From: Micavibrio_A sp040381535 | GTDB lineage: Bacteria > Pseudomonadota > Alphaproteobacteria > Micavibrionales > Micavibrionaceae | Assembly: GCA_040381535.1 (NCBI GenBank) | Contig: JBEIHF010000004.1 | Coordinates: 28,139-92,138, forward strand | Direction of reading: 5' to 3' | DNA: 64,000 nucleotides | Shown: one piece after another, positions 25,496 through 32,613 of the stretch | Position numbering within the stretch: position 1 is the first letter of the stretch | Layout of the letters: every line of letters begins with the position of its first letter | Made by a program: the position numbers and the translations under genes | The notes under the pieces: model-generated | Databases searched by the model: none | The model's input: the letters and a program-made list of their open reading frames with translations, nothing else | Told to the model about the DNA's origin: nothing

Positions 25496-26927
25496 CGAGC
25501 AGGTCCTTTTTTTCCGACAATGTGGCCCGCAGGAACTCGCCGCCATCGGACAGCAAAAGCACGGGTGCATTGGTAAGAGCGTAAACGTTCATTCCGTCCG
25601 CAGAGGATACGGAGCTGTGCCATGCCGGCGACATAAGCGTGAGCGGCGTGCGCACATAGGTCGTACCGTTAGAGGCATAGGCCGTTGTGCGTCCGTCGAC
25701 ACCGCCGACTTCCAGTTTTTCCATGCCCGTAGGCATTACGCCGTCTAGCAAGGATGTAAGATCAGGAGAGCCGGCCACCATCGTGGATTTGGCACCTTGC
25801 ATCAGGGGCGCGGCGGCGAACGGGCCGTATTCGGGAATGCGCGCATCAACGCGGTATTGCACGGTGTCACGCGATGTTTCCAGCGTCAGTGTGAGCGGGG
25901 TTTTCAAGGTCAGAAGGCGAATGACGATGTTGCCACGGGCGAAATGTTCCATCGGCGTGATGCGGATGATGTGGCCGCCCTCTTCAGGTTCGACCACTTC
26001 GAAATCACCGGCCCATGTAACATCCTGCACCGGCCACGGAGAGCCCGTAGCGTCTAGCATATTTATGGTCGTGACGTTGCCGACAGCGGTCTTGATGGTG
26101 GGTGGAACGATACCCGGATCCAAAGATATGTTTTGTACCGTAATTTCAGGCGTCGGCAATTTATAGACGGGCGTTTGCACCGCTTCTTGCGTTTCGTCAT
26201 AGCGTTTCATAAGCGTTTTTACCTGATCGGGCGAAAGCGGAAAAGTGCCCGTCAATGCCGCGTCATAAGCTTCGGTGCGTATTTCGTTTTGCAGTTGTTC
26301 TTGCGTCTGGCCGCGCGCGGTCACCGCGCCTGTGCCAGCTTCCAAACCAAGATCGGACATAGCGGGCGCACCTACATCGGGCAGGGCGTCTTCTTTGCCG
26401 ACCTCATCGGATTTGGAGCCGTATTTTTCGAGAATGTCTGGCAGAGCCGGCGCGGAATCATCTTCTACTTGAGCGGCGGCATCTTCCACCGTATTGGGTT
26501 TGTCGTCGGCAGGTGTCGCCCCCAATTGCGCCGCGAGATCGGATGAAGCGTCTTGCGCAGGCGCTTCTGCCGTTTCGGGCGCGCCTTCTTCTTTATTGTT
26601 TTCTACCTTCTGGGCAGCGGCGCCCATGGCGGTCGCGGGCACCAGTTTCTTTTCTTCGGGGGCAGGAGGAGCATTTTTAGCCTCTGTCGCCTCTTCCGCC
26701 GCAATATCGGCGCGAGAAGCTTTTTTGGCCGCGTCTTCCGGCGCGGCTTGCGGGATGTTTATGTCGGGAAATGCCGCCGGTACTTGCTCTTCTGCTGCTT
26801 GCGCGGACAGTTGCGTGTTCGTTTCCTGCGACATGGCCGGAGCCGAAAAAGCAACCGCAGCAAGAACCAAAGCACTCACTATAAGAAGAGAGCGATTTTC
26901 CCGTTTAAAAGGTTTTTGTAATTTCAT
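25488..26927 (-). CDS. icmK: IcmK/DotH, outer-membrane core component
   Basis: 479 residues. Signal peptide (SLLIVSALVLAAVAFSAPAMS), then an Ala/Glu/Pro-rich region (about 40-190) with no clear fold, then the conserved DotH/TraN domain. Recognised parts are LSPDQVKTLMKRYDETQEA, a run of TVQNISLDPGIVPPTIKTAV, ARGNIVIRLLTLKTPLTLTL (key residues), and the C-terminal VYALTNAPVLLLSDGGEF. DotH forms the outer-membrane ring with DotC and DotD. The long N-terminal extension makes this version larger than Legionella DotH (about 360). The ATG at 26927 is chosen over a TTG at 26939. Confidence 0.9.
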   Translation of the reverse strand: MKLQKPFKRENRSLLIVSALVLAAVAFSAPAMSQETNTQLSAQAAEEQVPAAFPDINIPQAAPEDAAKKASRADIAAEEATEAKNAPPAPEEKKLVPATAMGAAAQKVENNKEEGAPETAEAPAQDASSDLAAQLGATPADDKPNTVEDAAAQVEDDSAPALPDILEKYGSKSDEVGKEDALPDVGAPAMSDLGLEAGTGAVTARGQTQEQLQNEIRTEAYDAALTGTFPLSPDQVKTLMKRYDETQEAVQTPVYKLPTPEITVQNISLDPGIVPPTIKTAVGNVTTINMLDATGSPWPVQDVTWAGDFEVVEPEEGGHIIRITPMEHFARGNIVIRLLTLKTPLTLTLETSRDTVQYRVDARIPEYGPFAAAPLMQGAKSTMVAGSPDLTSLLDGVMPTGMEKLEVGGVDGRTTAYASNGTTYVRTPLTLMSPAWHSSVSSADGMNVYALTNAPVLLLSDGGEFLRATLSEKKDLLDE

Positions 26928-26958
26928 AAATGCCAACACCTAAATCTTACCCTAATTC

Positions 26959-27699
26959 TTAACCCGGAACCGCTATCCATTGCGCGATACCAACGCCGTT
27001 CGGGCTTTCCAGTCTGGGAACGCGAACAACAACAATCGTGACAATCCATTTATCGGTACGGGTTTTGGAACCCGATACATAAGACAGGATCATTGGCACC
27101 TGCACAACCCATTGATATTGACCTGCGACCACGCTTTCGGATTTCAGGACGGGGGCGCCGCGCGGAACGGCAGAAACCTCCTGCGTGTTGGCCTCGATCG
27201 ATTCAATAATACGTGATTGCTGTAAAGCTTGGGAGAAGCTGTCCCAGCCCGCACGGGTGAAGTGGCGTGAGGATTCCTGAAGGTTTCTGCGGTAGTTGCT
27301 AAAGGAGAACGACATCGTTTCAGACGCCGACTGCGCAACCCACGACAGCAGGGCCGGTGTGGAAAGGTTCGGTTCGGTCAGCGGCACCATCGGGATCAAA
27401 CGCCCGTCTTCCGTGGTGGCGAAGTAGCGGTTTTCCGGCTGATGTACATAAATTACGAAGAACATCGCCCCGATCAGGCCGAAAATCACGAAACACTGAA
27501 TAACCGCCACACGAAGCGCCATACGGTAACCGTCGCGGTAAAATTCGTTTCTGACCATAACGCGGCCAAGGCCCGAAGTATCGCCGCTGTCAGGACGGGT
27601 CACGGGTGCCTTTTTTGGACGACCCACCCCTTCTGGCGGGCGGCCTTGGGGCCTTGCGCTGCGAGGGTTAGGGGCTTTGGGTACTGTATCTTCGGCCAT
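26959..27699 (-). CDS. icmL: IcmL/DotI, VirB8-like inner-membrane protein
   Basis: 246 residues. A Pro/Arg-rich cytoplasmic N-terminus (about 1-45), then VMVRNEFYRDGYRMALRVAV, a membrane helix (about 62-85, FVIFGLIGAMFFVIYVH) and a periplasmic NTF2-like domain, as in DotI/TraM. Conserved signs are the aromatic YFATTEDGRLIPMVPL, LSWVAQSASETMSFSFSNYR and a C-terminal WIVTIVVVRVPRLESPNG. It is first gene of the minus-strand icm cluster. In Legionella DotI oligomerises with DotJ at the inner membrane; no DotJ paralogue is seen here. Confidence 0.9.
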   Translation of the reverse strand: MAEDTVPKAPNPRSARPQGRPPEGVGRPKKAPVTRPDSGDTSGLGRVMVRNEFYRDGYRMALRVAVIQCFVIFGLIGAMFFVIYVHQPENRYFATTEDGRLIPMVPLTEPNLSTPALLSWVAQSASETMSFSFSNYRRNLQESSRHFTRAGWDSFSQALQQSRIIESIEANTQEVSAVPRGAPVLKSESVVAGQYQWVVQVPMILSYVSGSKTRTDKWIVTIVVVRVPRLESPNGVGIAQWIAVPG

Positions 27700-28009
27700 A
27701 GGATCAAGACTTCATCGTTAAAAATGCGAGACGCATAGGGTAGCGGATTTGGCCCTTAAAACCAAATCGCCATTCTATTGGAACATATTCGTTTCAAAAG
27801 AACAATTTCCGATATGAAGGTTGTCCCCTCGTAAAAATCAAAAAACCAAGGCCTTCGGGGGGAGACAAACGTGCGTTTTGGTTTTAAACTGTGGTAGAAT
27901 TTTTCTAGGCTTTGGAGAAACGGCGTTTTTTCAAAGAATTATGGTTTATCACTCTTAAACATCGCTTTAGGAGTGCCATAAGGATCGTAAGGCTTCGGGG
28001 GATTGCCGC
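27700..28009. other. 310 bp divergent promoter region of the two secretion transcripts
   Basis: It separates icmL (minus) from the exported-protein triplet (plus) and must contain both promoters. No coding frame is supported. I could not pick a convincing promoter or operator. Confidence 0.5.
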
Positions 28010-29365
28010 TTGAACAAGGCACGGGTTAAAAAATCGAGAGTTTTTGTCGTTGGCCTTATCGCTGCGCTGACGTTGTTGTTGCCGGCAGGAAAAACTGCCT
28101 ATGCCACCGGTCGATGTAATTGCTCCACTTGCGCCACCGAAATTCCCCGGCACCACGAAGAGATTCAGCAGAATATTTCCGATTCTTTTGACGAACACGA
28201 AGACTGGATCGTGAACACATGGTGGGAAGAAAATATTCTGCCTGCCATGCGTTTGTTCGCAGAACAGTTGAGCGTAGCCGGTGAGTTACAGGTCGAAGGC
28301 GTCGGCATGATGCTCGACGCCAAACATCAATTGGAAACACAAAGATTGTTCCAGACGCTGAGCGCCCAAGCCCACAAGGATTATCACCCTTCGGAAGGTA
28401 TGTGTACGTTAGGCACAACAGTGCGGGCGCTCGCAAGTTCGGAACGTAGAGCAAATCTGGCCCAAATGACCTTAGCGCAACGCATGATGCAAAGACAAAC
28501 CTTGGGCGGTCAGGGCATAGCCACCAATTCCGGCGATTCCGATATCCGTTCGCGCCTTGATCGTTTCATCCAAGTTTATTGCGATCCCGCAGACAACGCG
28601 AAAGGCCTGATTAATCTTTGCCAGACGGTCGGCGAACCCGGCCGCCGCAACATCGACGTTGATTTCACACGCAATATCGAAACACGTTTAACGCTGGATC
28701 TGGACTTCACCGAGCCCCCTGCGCCCGATACGAATAACGGAGCGGATGATGCCCAACCGCCCACCGCCAACGGTGGTGCATTGCGCGTTTCGGAAGATGA
28801 AGCTGATGTGTTTGCGCTGTCCGCAAATCTTTTTGCGCACAACGTGCCCTCGCTCATTCCACCCACCAAACTGGCTAACGCGGATCCTAACAGCAACAGA
28901 GTTATGCTCAACGCGTCTGAGCGCTATATGGATTTGCGTTCTATTTTCGCCAAACGTTCCGTCGCACAAAACTCTTTCGCCGCACTGGTTTCGATGCGCA
29001 CGGCGGGTGATCCTGCTTCGGCACCTTTTACGAAGGCCGTTATTCGCGAACTCGGCGTGGCGGACAATGATGAGATCAACGCCCTGCTCGGTAATAACCC
29101 CAGCTATTTCGCACAGATGGAAGTGCTCACCAAAAAACTCTATCAAAATCCGCTCTTTTACACGGAGCTGATCGATAAGCCCGTCAATATCGAGAGAAAG
29201 GGCGCGGCATTGCAAGCTATCGGATTGATGCAGGATCGTGATTTGTACAACAGCTTGCTCCGCTCTGAGGCCGTACTTTCCGTGCTCCTCGAAACCATGT
29301 TGCAGCGTGAGCAAGAAAAAGCCGCAAGCGCGTTGGGTGGACTCTCCCCGGGAGACGCGCAATGA
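28010..29365 (+). CDS. Exported protein A of a three-member paralogous family, unknown
   Basis: 451 residues. Starts at TTG, the only start before the signal peptide in this frame, with GGGGGA about 8 nt upstream. Signal peptide VFVVGLIAALTLLLPAGKTAYA, then a cysteine cluster (CNCSTC). Two blocks are shared with the proteins at 29362 and 31324: block 1 at about residues 87-134 (ending GMMLDAKHQLETQRLF and AHKDYHPSEGMCT) and block 2 at about 358-432 (NPSYFAQMEVLTKKLYQNP, DKPVNIERKGAALQAIGLMQ). A middle VYCDPADNAKGLINLCQ has a shared cysteine pair. It is probably periplasmic. The family is unrecognised. It lies divergent from icmL and overlaps the next gene by 4 bp (ATGA). Confidence 0.85.
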   Translation: MNKARVKKSRVFVVGLIAALTLLLPAGKTAYATGRCNCSTCATEIPRHHEEIQQNISDSFDEHEDWIVNTWWEENILPAMRLFAEQLSVAGELQVEGVGMMLDAKHQLETQRLFQTLSAQAHKDYHPSEGMCTLGTTVRALASSERRANLAQMTLAQRMMQRQTLGGQGIATNSGDSDIRSRLDRFIQVYCDPADNAKGLINLCQTVGEPGRRNIDVDFTRNIETRLTLDLDFTEPPAPDTNNGADDAQPPTANGGALRVSEDEADVFALSANLFAHNVPSLIPPTKLANADPNSNRVMLNASERYMDLRSIFAKRSVAQNSFAALVSMRTAGDPASAPFTKAVIRELGVADNDEINALLGNNPSYFAQMEVLTKKLYQNPLFYTELIDKPVNIERKGAALQAIGLMQDRDLYNSLLRSEAVLSVLLETMLQREQEKAASALGGLSPGDAQ

Positions 29366-30750
29366 AGCCATTTATCAGACGCATCGCTACTCTCGCCCTT
29401 ACCGTATCTTTGGTTGTCACGCTCGGTTTGATTGCCTTCGCACCCTTATCGCCCGCACGCGCAGGATTTGCCGTTTGTGGCGTATGCAATGGAGCTTGTA
29501 ATTTTGGCAACATTGCTTGCGACACAGGATGCACAAGGACCTCCGAAGTAAACACCGAAATCACCAACCAGTGGCTGGACCAGCGTTTCACCATGCACCG
29601 CAACTGGATGGTCAATGTGCTTTTCGCACAAACCATTCTTCCTTCGATGCAACGTATGGCTGAACAACTGACGGCCGCTGCCATGCACCAGATCCTTGCG
29701 GTCGGCATGCTTCTAGATGCCAAGCACCAGTTGGAAACGCAGCGTTTGTTCCAGCAAATGATGGCGCAGGCACACAAGGATTATCATCCATCGGAAGGCA
29801 TGTGCACGTTCGGAAGCGTGACACGTTCTTTGGCCGCCGCTGACCGCAACATGGATTTAAGCGCCGTCGGCATTTCAACGCGCGTTTTGCAACGGGAACT
29901 TTTGTCCGGCGACGCGGTGGCAGGCAACGGACGGACGTCTGATTACTTGAGCCGTATCGCGCAATTTCGCGAAGTCTATTGCGCCCGCGGCGATAACGGC
30001 CTTGGCCTTGGTGCGCTTTGCCCGAACGTGCCCGCAGATCCTGGACGTGTGAACAATGACATCAGTTATACCAACGTGCTCGAAGGGCCTTTGACCCTGC
30101 AGTTGAACTTTACGCCGGGCGGTGATGTGGATCACGGCGACCGCGGCACCACAGCTTCCGAAGAAGATATCTTGGCGCTGGCATCGAATTTATACGCACA
30201 CAAAGTACCGCCTGCAATTCCGGCGGCGTTTCTTTCGAACGAAGCAGGCGTTCCCAACACGGAAGGCGTAACGAATTATATGGACATCCGCGCTATCGCG
30301 GCAAAGCGCTCCGTCGCACGCAACTCCTTTGCCGCCATAGCAGCCCTGAAGACGCAAGGTGAGGTGGAAGTTGCGCCTTACATGTATGCGATCATGAAAG
30401 AAATGGGTATGTCGCAAGACGATAATGCGGGAGAAGAGATTATTGCCTATCTTGGCGAGCGGCCCAGCTATTACGCGCAGATGGAAGTGCTGACCAAAAA
30501 GCTCTACCAGAACCCCATATTCTACACAGAACTGATCGATAAGCCCGCGAACGTGGACCGCAAAACGGTTGCCATGCAGGCCATCGAATTAATGCAAAGA
30601 CGCGATATGTACCGCAGTATCCTGCGATCCGAATCTATTCTCTCCGTCATGCTGGAAACGGCTTTGCTGGAGCAACAAGAAAGCGTCAACAACGAGATCA
30701 ACCGTCTCGGTATGGAAGGCGAATCCACATTACTTCCCGAAGCACCATAG
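29362..30750 (+). CDS. Exported protein B of the paralogous family, unknown
   Basis: 462 residues. Signal peptide with a long hydrophobic core (TLALTVSLVVTLGLIAFAPL) ending near PARAGFA. A denser cysteine cluster follows (CGVCNGACNFGNIACDTGC, five cysteines). Family block 1 reads ILPSMQRMAEQLTAAAMHQ, GMLLDAKHQLETQRLFQQ and HKDYHPSEGMCTFGS. The middle part has VYCARGDNGLGLGALCP, and block 2 has GERPSYYAQMEVLTKKLYQN and DKPANVDRKTVAMQAIELMQ. It is closer to protein A than to protein C in the cysteine-rich N-terminus. ATG overlaps the stop of A. The order and spacing indicate one transcript with A, the bitopic protein and C. Confidence 0.87.
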   Translation: MKPFIRRIATLALTVSLVVTLGLIAFAPLSPARAGFAVCGVCNGACNFGNIACDTGCTRTSEVNTEITNQWLDQRFTMHRNWMVNVLFAQTILPSMQRMAEQLTAAAMHQILAVGMLLDAKHQLETQRLFQQMMAQAHKDYHPSEGMCTFGSVTRSLAAADRNMDLSAVGISTRVLQRELLSGDAVAGNGRTSDYLSRIAQFREVYCARGDNGLGLGALCPNVPADPGRVNNDISYTNVLEGPLTLQLNFTPGGDVDHGDRGTTASEEDILALASNLYAHKVPPAIPAAFLSNEAGVPNTEGVTNYMDIRAIAAKRSVARNSFAAIAALKTQGEVEVAPYMYAIMKEMGMSQDDNAGEEIIAYLGERPSYYAQMEVLTKKLYQNPIFYTELIDKPANVDRKTVAMQAIELMQRRDMYRSILRSESILSVMLETALLEQQESVNNEINRLGMEGESTLLPEAP

Positions 30751-30772
30751 AACGGGAAGCGATGGTAAGCAC

Positions 30773-31324
30773 ATGACGCAAGACCACCCGAAAGCAATAG
30801 GACACTCCCATAAAGCTCTTGCCGGCATAGCTACGGCAGTTGCGTTTTTGATTATTGTTTCTTTTACTTTCTTAGAAAAGAAAACGGAAAAATATTCAAA
30901 CCTTTTAAGTTACACCGGCAGTGAAACCGGAAGAATATCCGCAACATTGCAAGACACCGGCGGGACAACCGAGTTGGGCGCCGAAGCTAGAAGCTTCAAT
31001 CTTCCGGAGACAAAGAAACTATCCTTGCCCTATATGCTTTCGTCTTCTTTATATACCGGAGATACCGGCGCACGGGATTTCGTTTTCACCGTATCGCAGG
31101 ATCGTAAAAAGATAGGTGTTTTGATCGATGGCTTCAGCCCCGAGGATAGAGTCACGCTCGCGTTAAACGATCGTGCGGCCTTTACGGATATCCCGATGGA
31201 TTGGAGCGGCAGAATGGAATTTGTCTCCGATCTGGCTGGAAATGGGTCCGTCGAGGCCTGCATAGATATAGCCGGACGCGACATCAGAGTATGCCACCAC
31301 ATTCCCGAAGATTTGGGGGCATAA
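30773..31324 (+). CDS. Small bitopic membrane protein in the triplet operon, unknown
   Basis: 183 residues. One membrane helix near the N-terminus (ALAGIATAVAFLIIVSFTFL, about 16-35) and a soluble, probably periplasmic, domain of about 145 residues with beta character. Two cysteines near the end (EACIDIAGRDIRVCHHI) could pair. It starts 22 bp after protein B, and its TAA overlaps the ATG of protein C (TAATG). No family recognised. Its place inside the operon suggests it works with the three paralogues. Confidence 0.75.
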   Translation: MTQDHPKAIGHSHKALAGIATAVAFLIIVSFTFLEKKTEKYSNLLSYTGSETGRISATLQDTGGTTELGAEARSFNLPETKKLSLPYMLSSSLYTGDTGARDFVFTVSQDRKKIGVLIDGFSPEDRVTLALNDRAAFTDIPMDWSGRMEFVSDLAGNGSVEACIDIAGRDIRVCHHIPEDLGA

Positions 31325-32505
31325 TGCGTTCTTTCAAATTATGTCTGGCATTTGTTTTGATCTGTGGCCTTATCGGCGCCGGCGCAAACTCCGCTCACGC
31401 CATCGGCGATCAACCCGATGACTATTCGAATGATTTGAGAATCAAATGGACGGGATCCATGCAGCGAATGGCCGAACAGGCGTCAGTCATGATGGAATCA
31501 CAGATACTGGCCATCGGTATGATGCTGGATGCCAAACATCAACTGGAAACGCAGCGCCTTTTTCAGGAAAAACTGGCAGAAGCGCACAGGGATTATCAAC
31601 CGAGTGAGCAGATGTGTACCTTTGGTACCTTCGCGCGTGATCTTTATCAGACCGAAGAGCGCACAGCCGTTACACGGACCGCTCTGGTCCAGTTCATGCA
31701 GCAGCGGGAAACCGGCAACGGCGAGAGCATGGGCAGCGGGGCCGACACCGACCGTCTTTCGCGCTTGAAAAAATTCCGCAGTACATTCTGCGACCGTGGT
31801 GATAACGGCGGCGGGTTGGCAACGTTATGCCCGACCGCAACACAACCCGCCATGCGCAACCGCGATATTAATTACACCACTACAATAGACCAGCCCTTAT
31901 CGTTGGATGTCGATATGTCGAACGCTCAAGGAACGGATGATGAGGAAGCCGTCTTCGCCCTTCTCAACAATCTTTTCGCGCATAAGCAGAGTGAAAAACT
32001 GCCTACGTCCGCCATGGGTCAAAACAAATACCAGTATCATTATGCGAACCTGCGCTCGATCATAGCCATGCGCGGCATCGCCAGAAACTCTTTCGCCAAT
32101 ATCATCGCTATGAAAACGGCGGCACCGGAAACGATCAGTAACGGTCCTTACTTGCGCTCGCTGCTGCGTGAATTCGGGGTGGGTGATGGCGAGATCGCGG
32201 CGCAGCTCGGTGAAAATCCTAGTTACTACGCACAGATGGAGCTCTTGACCAAAAAGATCTACCAAAGCCCGAACTTCTATACTGGCCTTTACGACAAGCC
32301 CGCCAACGTGCAGCGTATACGCGCGGCCATGAAGGCGATCAAGCTTATGCAGGACCGCGACATCCACGCCGCCTTCTTGCGCAGGGAAATGCTGCTTTCC
32401 ATGATCCTTGAAATGCGCTTGCGGAGCAACGCGGAAAAGACCTACGCGGCAACCGAGAGCGCCCTGTTCTCCACCCCGACCAACGACGCCACCGAAGCGC
32501 CGTAA
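31324..32505 (+). CDS. Exported protein C of the paralogous family, unknown
   Basis: 393 residues, the shortest of the three. Signal peptide KLCLAFVLICGLIGAGANSAHA. It lacks the N-terminal cysteine cluster and about 40 further residues that A and B have before block 1. Block 1 is intact (SMQRMAEQASVMMESQILAI, MMLDAKHQLETQRLFQEK, QPSEQMCTFG), as are the shared cysteine pair (STFCDRGDNGGGLATLCP) and block 2 (ENPSYYAQMELLTKKIYQSP, YDKPANVQRIRAAMKAIKLM). ATG overlaps the preceding stop. It is the last gene before the flgK promoter. Confidence 0.87.
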   Translation: MRSFKLCLAFVLICGLIGAGANSAHAIGDQPDDYSNDLRIKWTGSMQRMAEQASVMMESQILAIGMMLDAKHQLETQRLFQEKLAEAHRDYQPSEQMCTFGTFARDLYQTEERTAVTRTALVQFMQQRETGNGESMGSGADTDRLSRLKKFRSTFCDRGDNGGGLATLCPTATQPAMRNRDINYTTTIDQPLSLDVDMSNAQGTDDEEAVFALLNNLFAHKQSEKLPTSAMGQNKYQYHYANLRSIIAMRGIARNSFANIIAMKTAAPETISNGPYLRSLLREFGVGDGEIAAQLGENPSYYAQMELLTKKIYQSPNFYTGLYDKPANVQRIRAAMKAIKLMQDRDIHAAFLRREMLLSMILEMRLRSNAEKTYAATESALFSTPTNDATEAP

Positions 32506-32525
32506 CACCCCTAAACGCCGCAGTT

Positions 32526-32542
32526 TTGGCACCGTCCTTGCA
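32526..32542 (+). promoter_or_regulatory. Sigma-54 (-24/-12) promoter of flgK-flgL
   Basis: TTGGCACCGTCCTTGCA matches the sigma-54 consensus with the invariant GG (32528-32529) and GC (32540-32541) exactly 10 bases apart. Transcription would start near 32553, about 60 bp before the flgK ATG. Sigma-54 control of late flagellar genes is known in Caulobacter, so a matching activator (FlbD/NtrC type) is expected in the genome. Confidence 0.8.
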
Positions 32543-32613
32543 AGATATCTCCTGATATGTGAATCGGGCCCTCCAAGAAGGCCCCCATTAGGATTTTGTG
32601 AGGACAAGAACGT

